The notes under the pieces were generated by a model. The model was not told the origin of the DNA. It saw only the letters and a program-made list of their open reading frames with translations, and made no database searches. A DNA stretch of 64,000 nucleotides from G039954875 sp047528275 (GTDB lineage Bacteria > Bacteroidota > Bacteroidia > Flavobacteriales > Blattabacteriaceae), in NCBI GenBank assembly GCA_047528275.1, contig CP180023.1:1665775-1729774 (forward strand), in the 5' to 3' direction. The position numbers and the translations under genes are program-made. Every line of letters starts with the position of its first letter. The stretch's first letter is position 1. Of the stretch, positions 1 through 11,676 are shown in pieces.

Positions 1-429
1 TGAAAGTTTTCCACTGATCATTAGCCTTTTCTATATGATTCCATAGACACAAACTGTCATCTTATTTCAACCAAATCAAGAGGGAGATGTGTAGCAACAG
101 ATATGCCATCTTCAACGCTTACGAGCGTTCCGAATCGCAACTCACAGACGACTTCCAATATAACGTCCCCATTCCATTGTTTAAAATGTTTAGGGATGTA
201 CATGAAACGGTATTTAATTTAACAACACTGCTCTCGAGAAATCTAAGTCAGGAATCATCAACCCACTCGAAATTGAAAAAACGATCTCCAACATCAAGAA
301 AAATTCAAAGATGAAAATTCACCTTCACCGCTTTGAATATTGAATCAAACATGGTGAATATACAAAATCCTTCGAAAAGCCGTACCAAAAGATATTAATG
401 AAGACTATGATCCTTTCCTATCTTATTTT
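1..429. other. No recognisable gene at the window edge
   Basis: I see no gene I can name here. A 75-codon open frame lies on the plus strand from 87 to 314 and short open stretches occur on the minus strand, but neither shows a motif I recognise. It follows a heavily broken purM and may be another decayed gene cut by the window edge. Confidence 0.3.
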
Positions 430-1422
430 AAGATGATTCTTTCTTCCTCTATTTCAACAACTCCAATAACAAAGACCGTCTCACCTAAAGTTTTGACTTG
501 TTCCAAAACGGTAAATTGATCTTCCGGAGAAATGGCCATGAGCATACCAATGCCAATATTGAAGGCCCCCACATTTCCTGATCAGGGACCGAACCGGCCT
601 GCTGGATATACCTAAAGATCAATGGGGCAAGAGATCTTCTCCTTTTGAATCACGGCTGACAGACTGTTGGGGATGATGCGGGTACATTTTCATACAAGCC
701 TCAACCAGTGATATGTGCCAAACCATGGATCGAAAAATATTTCAAAAACTCATGGATAATCCTGTGATAGAGAATCGTAGGTGTCAAAAGTGTTTCATAA
801 AGTGGTTGCCCACCAAATCTTCCCAAGAGGTATCCCTCTAAAAAAATATTATGTATGAACGAAAAACCATTACTATGCACACCGGATGAAGGCAAACCGA
901 TTAATAGGTCACCTTGACGTATCTGCGTCCCATCGATGAGGAGGGCGCGTTCGGCCATACCCACATAAAAGGATGTACATCATAATCAATATACTGATAC
1001 ATGCCAGGTATTTCAGACATCTCCGACCTATGAATGTGTACCAGTAGTGTAGCAAACCTTGGGCATGCCTTGAATGATCTTAGTAACAACTTCTGCATTG
1101 ATTTGACCACAAGCCAAATAGTCCAAAAAGAATAAAGGTTTAGGCCCATGAGAGAGGATATCATTGGCACACATAGCAAAACAATCCATGCTAATGGTCT
1201 CATATTGCTGATAATCTAAAGCTAAACGCAACTTAGTCCCTACACCGTCGGAAGCAGATACTAAAACAGGATTTTGATATCCAGATAGTTAATAAAAAGA
1301 CCAGAATCTCCCAAGGTATTGAGTACATGCTGGTTATGTGTCCTCTGTACAGCATCTCGAATCTTTGATACGGTACGATAGCCTTCTTCTTTATTTACAC
1401 CGGCTTCTTTATAAGTAGTCAT
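430..1422 (-). pseudogene. purM: purM pseudogene (phosphoribosylaminoimidazole synthetase)
   Basis: This is a remnant of AIR synthetase, which closes the imidazole ring in purine synthesis. Reading down from the ATG at 1422, pieces in different frames match PurM in order. They are an N-terminal 'KEAGVNKEEGYRTV' segment, a middle segment with 'CANDILSHG' and 'PLFFLDYLACGQI' (about 1230-1030), 'GLPSSGVHSNGFSF' and 'HGLAHITG' (about 960-700), and a C-terminal 'FNIGIGMLMAISPEDQ' (about 570-430). Several frameshifts and at least one in-frame stop separate them, so no full-length product is possible. It is the last gene of the purL-E-C-F-M series, all on the same strand. The family assignment is secure; the exact ends are approximate. 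Confidence 0.85.
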
Positions 1423-1439
1423 AGGTATGGGGTGGTATA

Positions 1440-2824
1440 TCTATCATTTTAACTTGATATCTATAGGATAACATTCTGTAAAACAAACGAAACAATAGTC
1501 TAGACCACCGAGAACTTCTTTCAAGTTGTCATACTTAAAAATTCGAGACTATCCACGCCCAAAAGTCCTGCAATGGTTATCTTATCATTAGTAGCTAAAA
1601 TCAAGTCTTCCTTCTTCGACGTATCTACCAGCAGGAAACAAGGTGCAATGATAGGCGGTGATGCACTCCGAAAATGGATTTCCTGGAGATAGAATTTTCT
1701 CAAAATATCGACCAATTTACAACTGGTCGTACCACGCACAATGGAATCATCTATGATAACGATCTTTTGACCTGCCACTTCGCTCAAGATAAGATTGAAC
1801 TTGAGATTGACTATATGCTCGCGCAATTCCTGAGTAGGATCTATGAAGGAACGTCCGATGTACTTGTTTTTGAGTAGGATCGGCTTGAAGGGAATGCTCG
1901 AAGCTTTCGAATAAAACCTATAGCTGCCGAAACAACCCGAATCAGGGGCACCAACCAGTACATCAGCCTTGACCGGATGTTGCTCATAAAGTTTTTTCCC
2001 GATCTTCTCACAAACTTTATAGACACTGATCGCATCGATCACTGAGTCCAGACGAGAAAAATAGATGTACTCAAAGGAACAGACCCGACGTCTTGGAAAA
2101 CGAGTAAGCATAGAAAAATGCAATTCTACCACACTAGCTATGACCAATTGACCTGGGGACACACATTAGGCATGAAACGATCCTCTATCGCATCAATACC
2201 ACAAGTCTCAGAGCTAAAAAAATGGTGATGCCCATATCGGAGTAATCCATAACAGAGCTGTCTAATACCAATAGGGTCTCCTGAAGATAGCCAGTTGATC
2301 TTGTGTGAGCAACCAATATACCGAATAGGCCCCACGAAGGTGTTTGGAAGTGGCTCGAATCGGTTCTTATAATCCTAGTGAAAAGTATTTTTGAATCAGG
2401 CGGAGGATGATCTCCGAATCGGATCCGTCTGAAATAAAGGTTATATCTTCTACCTCCAAGGTCTCTCGGAGTTCCTGATCATTGATCAGGTGACCATTGT
2501 GTACCAATGAGAGGATACCTTGGTCATCTGCATCTTTAAAAAAAATGGTTGGATGTTTTGTTTGCTCTGTCCACCAGCTGTAGAATAGAGCATATGTCCG
2601 ATGACAGCCTGTCCATGATACTCCTCCGGATTCGATGCTTTTGTAGGTATGAATGCCCCATATCGGAGCAAGGAAAAACCGCAAGCTTTCTTCTCCACGA
2701 TGCTGCAGGGTAAAGAGTCCAAATTGGACCAGTGAAAAACTATCGATCTTTTCACGGGATAAAATGCTAAAACGCCACACTCCTCTTGAAGCTCATTTAA
2801 AGGATATTTTTCGTCCATAATCAT
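1440..2824 (-). pseudogene. purF: purF pseudogene (amidophosphoribosyltransferase)
   Basis: This is a broken glutamine PRPP amidotransferase, the first committed step of purine synthesis. The N-terminal piece (from 2824) contains 'EECGVLAF', where the catalytic Cys follows the cleaved propeptide. An overlapping frame carries 'LQHRGEESL', 'LVHNGHLIND' and 'SDSEIILRLI' (2780-2370). The C-terminal phosphoribosyltransferase half (2162-1521) is open and keeps 'VLVGAPDSGCFGSYR' and the PRPP loop 'IVIIDDSIVRGTT'. The final 'GLDYCFVCF'-like segment is in yet another frame, down to about 1440. The frame changes around 2700, 2350-2160 and 1520 inactivate it. It lies between purC and purM fossils. Confidence 0.87.
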
Positions 2825-2844
2825 TCACACATTATCTTTACTTA

Positions 2845-3560
2845 TCATTTCAAATTCAGACGCTGAATGATCTCTACATAGACCTCGCGCACATCTCCAA
2901 GATCTCTACGAAAATACTCTTTATCGAGTTTTTTCATCGTATTTTTATCCCAAAACCGAGAAGTATCAGGGCTGATCTCATCAGCCAGAAAGATCTAACC
3001 TCTAGTGTCCTTCCCAAATTCTATTTTAAAATCGACCAAAATAATATCCTCGTTTAAAAAATGTGCTTTAAGTAGATCATTGACCTTGGTAGTGATTGCA
3101 TAAATATAAATCAATAGTAGATACACCTAAATTAATAGCATGATGATCATTGATCAATGGGTATACTAAAGTATCATCCTTGTAGCTCAACTCAGAAATG
3201 GTATTGGGTGGCTTTGTGTACCTTCCTCAATACCTAGGCTTCGAAGGGGTATACTTCCAGCAATCAAGTTGCGGACAATCACCTTGATTGAGAGGATTTC
3301 CACTCGCCAGCACAATTAGTCACGTTTGTTAGTTTTTTAATGAAGTGAGTCCCCCGGATACCCTGATTTTAAGATATTGAAAGATCAAGCGGTGATTTCA
3401 TTGTTTAGAGCACCTTTCTCTTGTACAGCACCTCTTTTCTGAGCGTTGAAGGGTGTGTGACATCATCATTATAATGAATAATGATGGGCTCGGGGTCGTC
3501 CGTGGTATAGACCTGCTTGGTCTTGCCTTCATAAAGAAAATCTCTTTTTTCCATGCTCAT
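2845..3560 (-). pseudogene. purC: purC pseudogene (SAICAR synthase)
   Basis: This is the remnant of the short bacterial type of phosphoribosylaminoimidazole-succinocarboxamide synthase. The start reads 'MEKRDFLYEGKTKQVYTTDD', the usual PurC N-terminus, followed by 'IIIHYNDDVT'. The end reads 'LADEISPDTSRFWDK' and 'LDKEYFRRDLGDVREVY', the usual C-terminus. Between these the frame is broken many times, with stops and shifts throughout 2990-3420. About 235 codons would be expected and the locus has that length, so decay was by point mutation and small indels rather than a large deletion. It sits directly downstream of the purE fossil. Confidence 0.85.
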
Positions 3561-3574
3561 AATTCTTGTTCAAT

Positions 3575-4001
3575 TTATCGGATCAATTCCTCTCGCATAT
3601 CTTGACGATAGATGAGTAAACGTTCTTTGTATTCAGGGTATTTCAGGGCGAGGATCTGTACGGCTAATAGAACCGCATTGCGGGCGTTATCAATACCAAC
3701 GGTATCCACTGGGATATCTTTAGGCATCTATACGATTGAAAGTAAATAATCTAGGCCATTAAAATTACCAGTTATTGGTATACCAATAACTGGAATAGTT
3801 GTCTTTGATGCAATTACTCCAGGTAAATGTGCTACCAAACCTGCTCCTGAAATGATAACCTCTACTCCAGAGGACTCAAAATTTTTGAGTTTCTCAGTTA
3901 GGACTTCTGGTAAACTGTGGTCAGAGATCGCATAAGCACCATAGGCAACATCGAACTCTTGTAACGCTCTCAAGGCTTCCAAATAGGATCACAATTTTCA
4001 T
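3575..4001 (-). pseudogene. purE: purE pseudogene (N5-CAIR mutase)
   Basis: This is a remnant of the small PurE mutase of purine synthesis. It starts at 4001 with 'MKIVILFGSLEALRALQEFDV'. That N-terminus lacks part of the normal 'GSxSDxxxM' phosphate-binding segment, so there is a small deletion near the start. The middle keeps 'ISGAGLVAHLPGVIASKTTIPVIGIPI'. At about 3729 a TAG stop sits where the family normally has Gln ('SIV*MPKDIPV'). Beyond it the frame stays open through 'VGIDNARNAVLLAVQIL' to a normal end at 3575. It appears to be among the less decayed members of the pur series. Confidence 0.85.
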
Positions 4002-4039
4002 TTTTATATCATTTTATCAGGAAATGATCTTCTTTTCAT

Positions 4040-7000
4040 TCACCAAAAATATCGTACTGCATTACGAAATATAGGGTGTCCACAGGCTCGAGGGATGTTC
4101 TTGAGCAGACCGGGTCGCCAACGTTCCGGGTGACCCATACGGCCGTAAATCTTACCATCTTCGCTGATCAAACCTTCTACAGCGTAGACCGATCCATTGG
4201 GATTATCGGGAGTATTCAAAGCACGAAATCCATCTACATCAATGTATTGCGTAGCGATCTGCCCTTTTTCAAACAAGGTTTGGGCTACCTCCCTACTTGC
4301 ATAAAAACGTCCTTCACCGTGAGATGCTGGAAAGATAAATACCTGGTCTTTCATCCCAGTCAGCCAGGGCGAACGGTCTGAGATCACTTTCACACGAACG
4401 CATTGAGAAACATGGCGTCCAATCTCATTAAAGGTGAGTGTAGGAGACTGGTAATCTGGGATTCGGACTTGTCCATAAGGTAATAAACCCGATTTGATAA
4501 GCGCTTGAAAACCATTGCAAATACCTAAAATAAGACCATTCCTCTGCAAGAGATTATTGACAGCCTCACAGATGTACGGATTATGCAGTAGTGCGGTAAT
4601 GAACTTAGCTGATCCGTCAGGCTCATCACCAGCACTGAATCCACCCGAGAGCATAAGGATCTCAGCGGATCTAATTTGCTGCTCGAACTCCTGGATAGAA
4701 TCCTGGATATCTTTATTATCTAAATTCCGAAAAAGGACACTATTCACTCTAGCTCCTTCTTGTTGAAAAGACCAAATAGATTCATATTCACAATTCGTCC
4801 CAGGAAATACGGGAATGAATACCTGTGGTGTACCTTTTTTTCTCGTGCCCCATACTATGGAATAGGGTTTATGAGGCTGTCCAAGATGGAGCTCTTCTTT
4901 ATTATGAGGACATTGAGTAGGAAAGACTGATTCAAGGGTCTTGGACCAAGCTTGCAAGGCTTCGTCAAAATCGATCATCATCCTATTGAAACACAATTTT
5001 GGTAATAACGTAACCTTACCCAGCTGGATAAAGTCTTTTGAAAGCGGCACAACGGACTCTATCACCAACGAGCCTACGGAAGCCTCGAGTAAATTCTCAT
5101 CGGTCTCAATGGAAAAACCCAAGCGATTGCCAAAGGCCATTTGGGCTAGAGCTGTCGCAATACCACCGCTTTTGACAGTCTTTACAGCAGTTATCCTACC
5201 ATAGCAGATGCCTTCATAAACTTGAGTATAGACTCTTTGCAAGGTGTCGAAATTAGGCATATCATCAGACAAGGGACGATGACGGTAGAGCCAGATCATA
5301 TGGCCTGCCTTTTTGAATTCCGGCGAAATGATATGTGAGACTTTTCCAGTAGCCACCGCAAAAGAGATAAGTGTAGGTGGTACATGCAATTCTTTGAAAG
5401 TGCCTGACATACTATCTTTACCCCCAATAGCGGCTAAACCCAATGCCCGTTGTGCCCGATAAGCTCCTAAAAGTGCTGCAAAGGGTTGACCCCAATTCTT
5501 AGGATCAGTACCAAGTTTTTGAAAATATTCTTGAAAGCTGAACCGTATCTTCTGATGATCTCCACCCATGGCCACAATCTTTGCTACGGACTCTACCACA
5601 GCATAAGCCCCACCATGGAAAGGGCTCCAAGCCGAGAGTTTGGGATGAAATCCCCAAGAAGCCAGGCTCACCGTCTCAGTATGGTTTTCTAAAACATGGA
5701 TCTTTTGTGCAGTGCCTTCGGCAGGAGTCAGTTGGTATTTTCCACCAAAAGGCATCAATACAGTAGTCGCTCCCACAGTACTGTCAAACATCTCTACCAA
5801 CCCCTTTTGAGAGGCTACATCCAAATGGGAAAGTTTTTTTAAAAAAACTTTTTTATCGAAATTTTTACATTCTCGAAGGGGATTTTGTTTTTTGGGTGAA
5901 GTCACTCGTACACTCATTTTTTTAGATACACCATGAGTATCCAAAAAAACTCTTTTTAAATCAACAATGGGTTGGCCTCGATAATGCATCACCAGCCGAT
6001 CGTCATCCGTGACTTGAGCAATCGGGACGGCTAAGAGATTTTCTTCTCGGGCTAGGTGGATAAAATCCTCTACATCGGAAGCAGTCACTAGTATCGCCAT
6101 ACGTTCTTGGGATTCGGAAATCGCCAATTCGGTACCATTCAAACCTTCATATTTCAAAGGGATCTGATCTAGATCGATCAACAAGCCCCGACTCAACTCA
6201 CCAACGGCTACGGCTACACCTCCAGCTCCAAAATCATTACACTTCTTGATGAGACAACTGACCTCTTCTCGACGGAAAAACCGTTGGATCTTTCGTTCCA
6301 TGACAGCATTACCCTTCTGTACCTCAATATTCAACTCATCAACGGAACGACTATAGTGCGGTTTAGAAGAACCTATGGCCCCACCTATACCATCACGACC
6401 TGTAGCTCCTCCAAGCAATAGAACAATATCACTCTTGCGAGGAGGTTCTTGACGTAAATCCTCTTCTCTGACTGCACCAATAACCATACCGACCTCCATA
6501 TGCTTTGCTCTATAACCTTCATGATACACCTCGGCTACATGAGTGGTGGCCAGACCAATCTGATTACCATACGTACTGTAACCTTGAGCTGATATACGAC
6601 TGATCTTGCGCTGGGGTAATTTTCCTTCAAGTGTCTGATAAAGCGGCTCCGTTGGGTCGGCTGCACCACTTAGTCGTATGGCCTGATAGACAAAAGCCCT
6701 ACCGGAAAGTGGATCACGTATGGCTCCACCAATACAAGTAGAAGCTCCCCCAAAGGGTTCGATCTCAGTAGGATGATTATGGGTTTCATTTTTGAACAAA
6801 AGATGCCATCGCTCTTCTACCTTATCAACGTCGACTGTGATCGCTAACGTGCAAGCGTTGATCTCATCAGAGATCACCCAATCTTTTAGTTTACCCTCTG
6901 CGCGAAGCGCTCTGGCAGCTAGGGTAGCCAAATCCATAAAAGTGATAGGCTTTTCTGACTCCCCAAGCGCTTTACGAGTCTCTAGATAATCGTCAAAAAC

Positions 7001-7726
7001 CACTTGGAACGTTTGTTGAAACGGGCCTTCGAAGCGGATGTCGGTCAAAGTAGTCAAAAAAGTCGTATGCCGACATTGGTCCGACCAATAAATGTCAATT
7101 ACACGAAGTTCAGTTTCAGTAGGATCGCGTTGCTCTTGACGGAAATAATCTTGCACAAAAAGCAGATCGTCCCACCCCATAGTAAAACGCCATCTATTGT
7201 GAAATTGAATAAGTTGATCGGTAGAAAAAGTGCTAAATCCTTCGACGATTACCACAGGCTGAGGACTAGGTTGAAGTACGATCTCCATTTTTTGGAGATC
7301 TTTTTCCCGAGACTCCACTTCGTTAATACAATAGTTTTTAACTGTTGGAAGATCCTCGGGATATAAACCAATCAGTTCGATAAGTTGACCCGTTCGCACA
7401 AAGGTGGTGATATTCGGAACGATGAGTTTCAGACATTGCATTGCAGCATCTGCCCGTTGATCGTATTGTCCTGGCAAATACTCTATGGCAAAGTGTGGGT
7501 GCTGCACATCGAGTATTTCATGAACAATATCGGCAACAGGATCAGCAAAAACATGATACAAAACATTTTGATAAGTCTCCTCATTAATACCAAAAAGGTC
7601 ATAAATATTATAAATCTTAACCTCTTTTAACCTTACCAAACCTTGTAATTCGGTAAGGAGCTTTGGGGAATAAATGTCAAAAGGAGTTTTTTTTTCTGTA
7701 TAAATTCTTCGATTCATATCATGCAT
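4040..7726 (-). CDS. purL: Phosphoribosylformylglycinamidine synthase
   Basis: PurL converts FGAR, ATP and glutamine to FGAM, the fourth step of purine synthesis, in the cytoplasm. The 1228-residue frame is uninterrupted and of the large single-chain type. It has an N-terminal domain with a linker, two AIR-synthetase-like halves ('NETHNHPTEIEPFGGASTCIGGAIRD' in the first), and a C-terminal glutamine amidotransferase domain. That last domain carries the nucleophile Cys in 'LGICNGFQALI' at about residue 1070, and His and Glu in 'SHGEGRF' and 'GHPERW'. Translation may begin at the first ATG (7726) or at the fourth residue (7717). All downstream neighbours purE, purC, purF and purM are pseudogenes, so the intact state of this large gene is surprising. 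No Shine-Dalgarno sequence precedes it. Confidence 0.97.
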   Translation of the reverse strand: MHDMNRRIYTEKKTPFDIYSPKLLTELQGLVRLKEVKIYNIYDLFGINEETYQNVLYHVFADPVADIVHEILDVQHPHFAIEYLPGQYDQRADAAMQCLKLIVPNITTFVRTGQLIELIGLYPEDLPTVKNYCINEVESREKDLQKMEIVLQPSPQPVVIVEGFSTFSTDQLIQFHNRWRFTMGWDDLLFVQDYFRQEQRDPTETELRVIDIYWSDQCRHTTFLTTLTDIRFEGPFQQTFQVVFDDYLETRKALGESEKPITFMDLATLAARALRAEGKLKDWVISDEINACTLAITVDVDKVEERWHLLFKNETHNHPTEIEPFGGASTCIGGAIRDPLSGRAFVYQAIRLSGAADPTEPLYQTLEGKLPQRKISRISAQGYSTYGNQIGLATTHVAEVYHEGYRAKHMEVGMVIGAVREEDLRQEPPRKSDIVLLLGGATGRDGIGGAIGSSKPHYSRSVDELNIEVQKGNAVMERKIQRFFRREEVSCLIKKCNDFGAGGVAVAVGELSRGLLIDLDQIPLKYEGLNGTELAISESQERMAILVTASDVEDFIHLAREENLLAVPIAQVTDDDRLVMHYRGQPIVDLKRVFLDTHGVSKKMSVRVTSPKKQNPLRECKNFDKKVFLKKLSHLDVASQKGLVEMFDSTVGATTVLMPFGGKYQLTPAEGTAQKIHVLENHTETVSLASWGFHPKLSAWSPFHGGAYAVVESVAKIVAMGGDHQKIRFSFQEYFQKLGTDPKNWGQPFAALLGAYRAQRALGLAAIGGKDSMSGTFKELHVPPTLISFAVATGKVSHIISPEFKKAGHMIWLYRHRPLSDDMPNFDTLQRVYTQVYEGICYGRITAVKTVKSGGIATALAQMAFGNRLGFSIETDENLLEASVGSLVIESVVPLSKDFIQLGKVTLLPKLCFNRMMIDFDEALQAWSKTLESVFPTQCPHNKEELHLGQPHKPYSIVWGTRKKGTPQVFIPVFPGTNCEYESIWSFQQEGARVNSVLFRNLDNKDIQDSIQEFEQQIRSAEILMLSGGFSAGDEPDGSAKFITALLHNPYICEAVNNLLQRNGLILGICNGFQALIKSGLLPYGQVRIPDYQSPTLTFNEIGRHVSQCVRVKVISDRSPWLTGMKDQVFIFPASHGEGRFYASREVAQTLFEKGQIATQYIDVDGFRALNTPDNPNGSVYAVEGLISEDGKIYGRMGHPERWRPGLLKNIPRACGHPIFRNAVRYFW

Positions 7727-8289
7727 TACGTATGATAACAGTAAACATATTGATTAACAAGGAAAATATCCCTCTTGAGCTAACTATTTACGATAAGTCA
7801 TAAAAGACTTTAATTTTATGTTAATTAACATAAGTGAGCGTTCATTGACGCATCAAAGATATTTTTTATTATTGACTTAATGATCATGGTAGATTAAAAA
7901 ATTGGATAGAAAGAAAACGATCTCCCCCTTTCTTAGCCATACATTCTCATCAAAACAGAATTAAAAGCAAGCTACATAGAGATTTTCTAAAAACCCAATA
8001 CTTTAAGGGGTATTTATAAATAATACTTAATTTATTATAATTATTTATTATTGATTAAATATTTTATTTATTATTGATATTTTAGGAATCATCTATTCAT
8101 AATACATCATTTATTTATCATTATCAGAGAAACCTTTCTATAAAACAATACATATAGGATGGATATTTATTTCTTGAGAATTAATTAATTCATTTATATT
8201 CAAATAACAATGCAAGATACCTTTTTCGTGCATCATCATCTTTATTTACGACATCCGTCAAATAAATATCTTCATTTAAAACTCTATGA
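7727..8289. other. AT-rich intergenic stretch
   Basis: The sequence upstream of purL contains no coding pattern, RNA gene or clear TAnnTTTG promoter box on the minus strand that I can see. The run 7980-8110 is extremely AT-rich. Confidence 0.4.
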
Positions 8290-9370
8290 GCATAGCATCT
8301 AAGTCTGATTACTCTAAGGAAATAAAAGGTTTTGAAGGAGCTTTATTAGCTGTAAAAGGCATTTTCCACAAACCTCGTCCGACCTCTCCCCAATAGATCA
8401 TATCTAGGTATGGGTTGATGTCGTTTCAAAAACTCCTCACTTTCCTGAGATGAAAATAAGATTTCAAGTTCTACCTTCCGAGTCTCGACATCGATACGAG
8501 TCAAACGGTACTGTAACTTAAAAAGGCTCTATATTATCCCTATGAATCAAAAAAAGTTTATTATTTTCATCGAGTTGCAAAGATAAAGGATTTTTTGTGC
8601 TCTAATAACATCTACTATAGCATCCGTTTGAATATCTATAACTAAAATTTTCCTAAAAAACCGCGGATTCGTGCAGCGATAAATAACAGGTTTTTATAAC
8701 AAACCATATTAGAACCAGCATCATAATCACCCTCAATACCATAAAATATTTTAGATGGATAATAGTAATCTTTGAATTACAAAAATGATTTACATAAAGC
8801 TTATCATCGTTGATAAAATGAATGATATTCAGGTATATAACCTTATCATCAATACGCGCAATCGATAGAAAATTTTCCAGGTTGATTATTAGAATCTGGT
8901 TTGAACCGGATAATACTATATATCATTTATTCTTACCTATAGCTATATTCATAGCTAATCTCCCTAAATAAATATTTGTAGCTCCCTGATAAATACGATT
9001 GAATATCTTCTTTTCCCATGGAGGATATACGATAAAGAAGATTGAATTCTCGCCGCAGACCTGCATTGATAATAAAAATACGTCGGTAATCCATAGCATT
9101 ATAAGGATCTGGTGATCCATCATCATCTACATCTTCTCGTTTATACTTTATACAGGTCTGATTATGAGATAATAATATGCTCATCGAAAGGATGATATAG
9201 ACAAAAATCCGATATCCTTTGTAAATATTTATTTTAAATTTGAACTTTTTTTGAAAAAATCCAAAAAAAAATACGAGAGACCCCTTAAGGATAATATAAT
9301 AAAAATATTTTACACGAAAAAAATAATATACAATATTTAAATCGCATATCATGTAGATGATTTTCTCCAA
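8290..9370 (-). pseudogene. Unidentified pseudogene remnant
   Basis: I do not recognise this gene. The minus strand carries short open pieces in changing frames. One runs from 9370 to 8933 and holds a hydrophobic N-terminal part and then 'KREDVDDDGSPDPYNAMDY' and 'GKEDIQSYLSGSY'. Further pieces, such as 'QLDENNKLFLIHRDNIEPF' and 'RYDLLGRGRTRFVENAFYS', lie around 8600-8340. The composition is protein-like but interrupted by many stops. The hydrophobic start and the polar Asp- and Tyr-rich body would fit an exported protein, but that is a guess. Confidence 0.3.
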
Positions 9371-9510
9371 GTTAATATTTAATTAATTATAAATTATTTA
9401 TTATTTTGGTAACATTATCAATATAATTTATTTTAAAATAGTTTAACTTAATAATTATTTACTTGAAAAACTTTATATAATTATACATGAACTAAAAATC
9501 ATCTCTATCT

Positions 9511-11484
9511 ATGAAAACAATCATTGAAAAACTTCTTTTGATACCATGGCTTGATGACCAGCTTGTTCATCACTCAAGCACAAACCCTACTCAAAGTACA
9601 AGTAGTCGATACTGAAAATTATCCACTTTCCAGAGAAAAGCATCAATATTTCCAATACCCATATCACTACCAAAAAAAATACCGATGGGACTTTTTCCTT
9701 ACAAATGATCGAAGGAAAAAGTATATTCGACCTATCCTTGATGGGGATGGAAAACAAAAATATTTCTTTTTTAATAAAAACAGGAGATACCCAAGATTTA
9801 GGTCTCATCATTCTAAACCCAAGTAAGGCTGATCAACTAAAAAAAAGTTGTACTAATAAATACTGAGTCACTTAGCATCATCAAATAACAAGAAACACTC
9901 ATTGCTATATCAACCATCAAGGGAAAACAGAGCAGGGAAAAAATCGGAAACCAAGAATTTCCTAAAATTCTACGTAGTACCCCATCCATTTACGTCACCA
10001 AAGACAGTGGCGAATTCGGTCAAGGCGATATAAGTATACGAGGCTTAAATGAGAAAATATCACATTGATGATCAATAATTAACCAATGAACAACATGGAA
10101 AATGGTAGTATCTATTGGTTCAATTGATCTGGCTTACAAGATGTCGCTACAGCCGTATAAATGCAAAGAGGACTAAAATTTTCTAGACTAGCAGTCTCTT
10201 CTGTAGAAGGTACCATAAACATCATCACCAAAATCGACCAACCGAAAAAAATGGTGATCTTGGACAATTCTGGAGGGAAATGATCGCTATTATAACCTCA
10301 GCACCTCCTATTCTACAGGACTCAGCAAAAAAAAAATGAGAAGCAAGCTTCTTACTCGACCACCCTACCCCGATCAAATATTTCAAAATCACTCCAGTCA
10401 ATGAGAGTATTTCTTATTACAATCACTTAAAAATAAGATTGTTATATCTATTTGGATAAGTCGAATACATGAAAGATTGGTTCTCTGCCTTCGTATTAAG
10501 ATATGCATTAAATCAATCCTACAAAAGGACCAATCCCCTTAAATATCCCCACAACTCCAAACTATACGAAACCCCTTGGTACAACAGATGGAGAGGGAAC
10601 ATCAAAGGAGATTTCAACATCACCCCCCAACACAACATATTTTTTAACATTGGATACTACAGTAGGTAATCTTATTTCCAGGAACTCTTCCCCAACAATG
10701 ACCAAATCTATGATGGAAATATGAAAAATGACTACGTAAGTAATATCGAAGTTGACTTTGGCTTTCAAAACATAGACTGAAGATCCATTTCAATTTCTAT
10801 TGGACCATTTTGGGTAATTACTTTATGAACATAAAAAATCAACGTATCGAACTCAAGAACCAAAACTCCACTGTTAGGATGGTCGATATTAAAAACATAA
10901 GTCAGATACAAAAATGTATAAAACTAGAAATATCTTACAAACATTTCTCAAAAATCCAATTCAATGGACAATTCTCTTATGGAAATTGACGTTACAAAGA
11001 CAATATGAGGATTCCCTACTTCGACAATAGAAACCAACTCCTTATCGATCCAGTCTCAAGAGCCTCCCTGGCCAAAACACTCCCTTTAAAAAACAATCCT
11101 GTCGGAAGCTCTACACAATTGACCAATGCATTAGGCTTTTCCCTACAACTGAATAAAAACCTTTCGATAGATACTACATGGCACTACTTCGATCGGTTAT
11201 ACAGCAACCATTAGTCCCAACGAATCCGCTAAAAAAGAACACAAACCACTACAACTACCTAATTACAATCTATTTGACAAAAGACTGAGTTATCAAATCT
11301 TCTCAAATAGGGCAAAAGGATGCTATTACAAGTCGATGTCAACAATGTGTTTGATCAATGATACATCGCCGAATTCAATACCAACATCCCGCGGTAAGCC
11401 CAAATACATAAAAAAAACTGGAGAAGAATCGACGCAAGAAATTGTGTATACTTTGACTTAGAAAGGATAGAAACGCCAGCTTGA
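9511..11484 (+). pseudogene. TonB-dependent receptor pseudogene
   Basis: This is a remnant of an outer-membrane TonB-gated receptor. The plug-domain signature is readable at about 9940-10250: 'FPKILRSTPSIYVTKDSG', 'GQGDISIRGLN', then 'GTINIITK'-like text, in changing frames. The C-terminus reads 'LLLQVDVNNVFDQ' followed by a typical last strand ending at 11484. Stops and frameshifts occur throughout, for example within 10060-10150 and 10310-10470. The second half keeps several open pieces of barrel-like sequence (10469-10669, 11005-11214). The ligand cannot be told. It is followed on the same strand by a TPP riboswitch and a second dead receptor. Confidence 0.75.
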
Positions 11485-11518
11485 TTTTCAATTTTTAAAT
11501 TTTTTTCAAAAAAATCGT

Positions 11519-11612
11519 ATCATTACACCATCCCCAAGGTATGCCCTAAAACAACGGACTGAGATCAAACCCATAGAACCTGGGAAGGTGATGATGCTCA
11601 GTGAAAATGATG
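11519..11612 (+). promoter_or_regulatory. TPP (thiamine) riboswitch, degenerate
   Basis: The conserved THI-box parts are readable: 'CTGAGA' at about 11559, 'ACCCATAGAACCTG' at about 11569-11582, and a divergent 3' part 'GGTGATGATGCTCAGTGAAAATG'. The closing P1 helix is still possible: ATCATT (11519-11524) pairs with AATGAT (11606-11611). The 3' binding segment, normally close to GTAATGCCAGCGTAGGGA, is clearly eroded, so function is doubtful. It lies 64 bases ahead of the ATG of a dead TonB-dependent receptor. Confidence 0.75.
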
Positions 11613-11676
11613 AAATTCAATAGTAATCAATGACAAATAATGGCCCTTTTTGTTGGTATTTAAAAACCTTTTAGAT

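Noticed and set aside
7004..7630. Two plus-strand frames of 120 and 81 codons
   Set aside because: They lie entirely antisense to the 5' part of intact purL.
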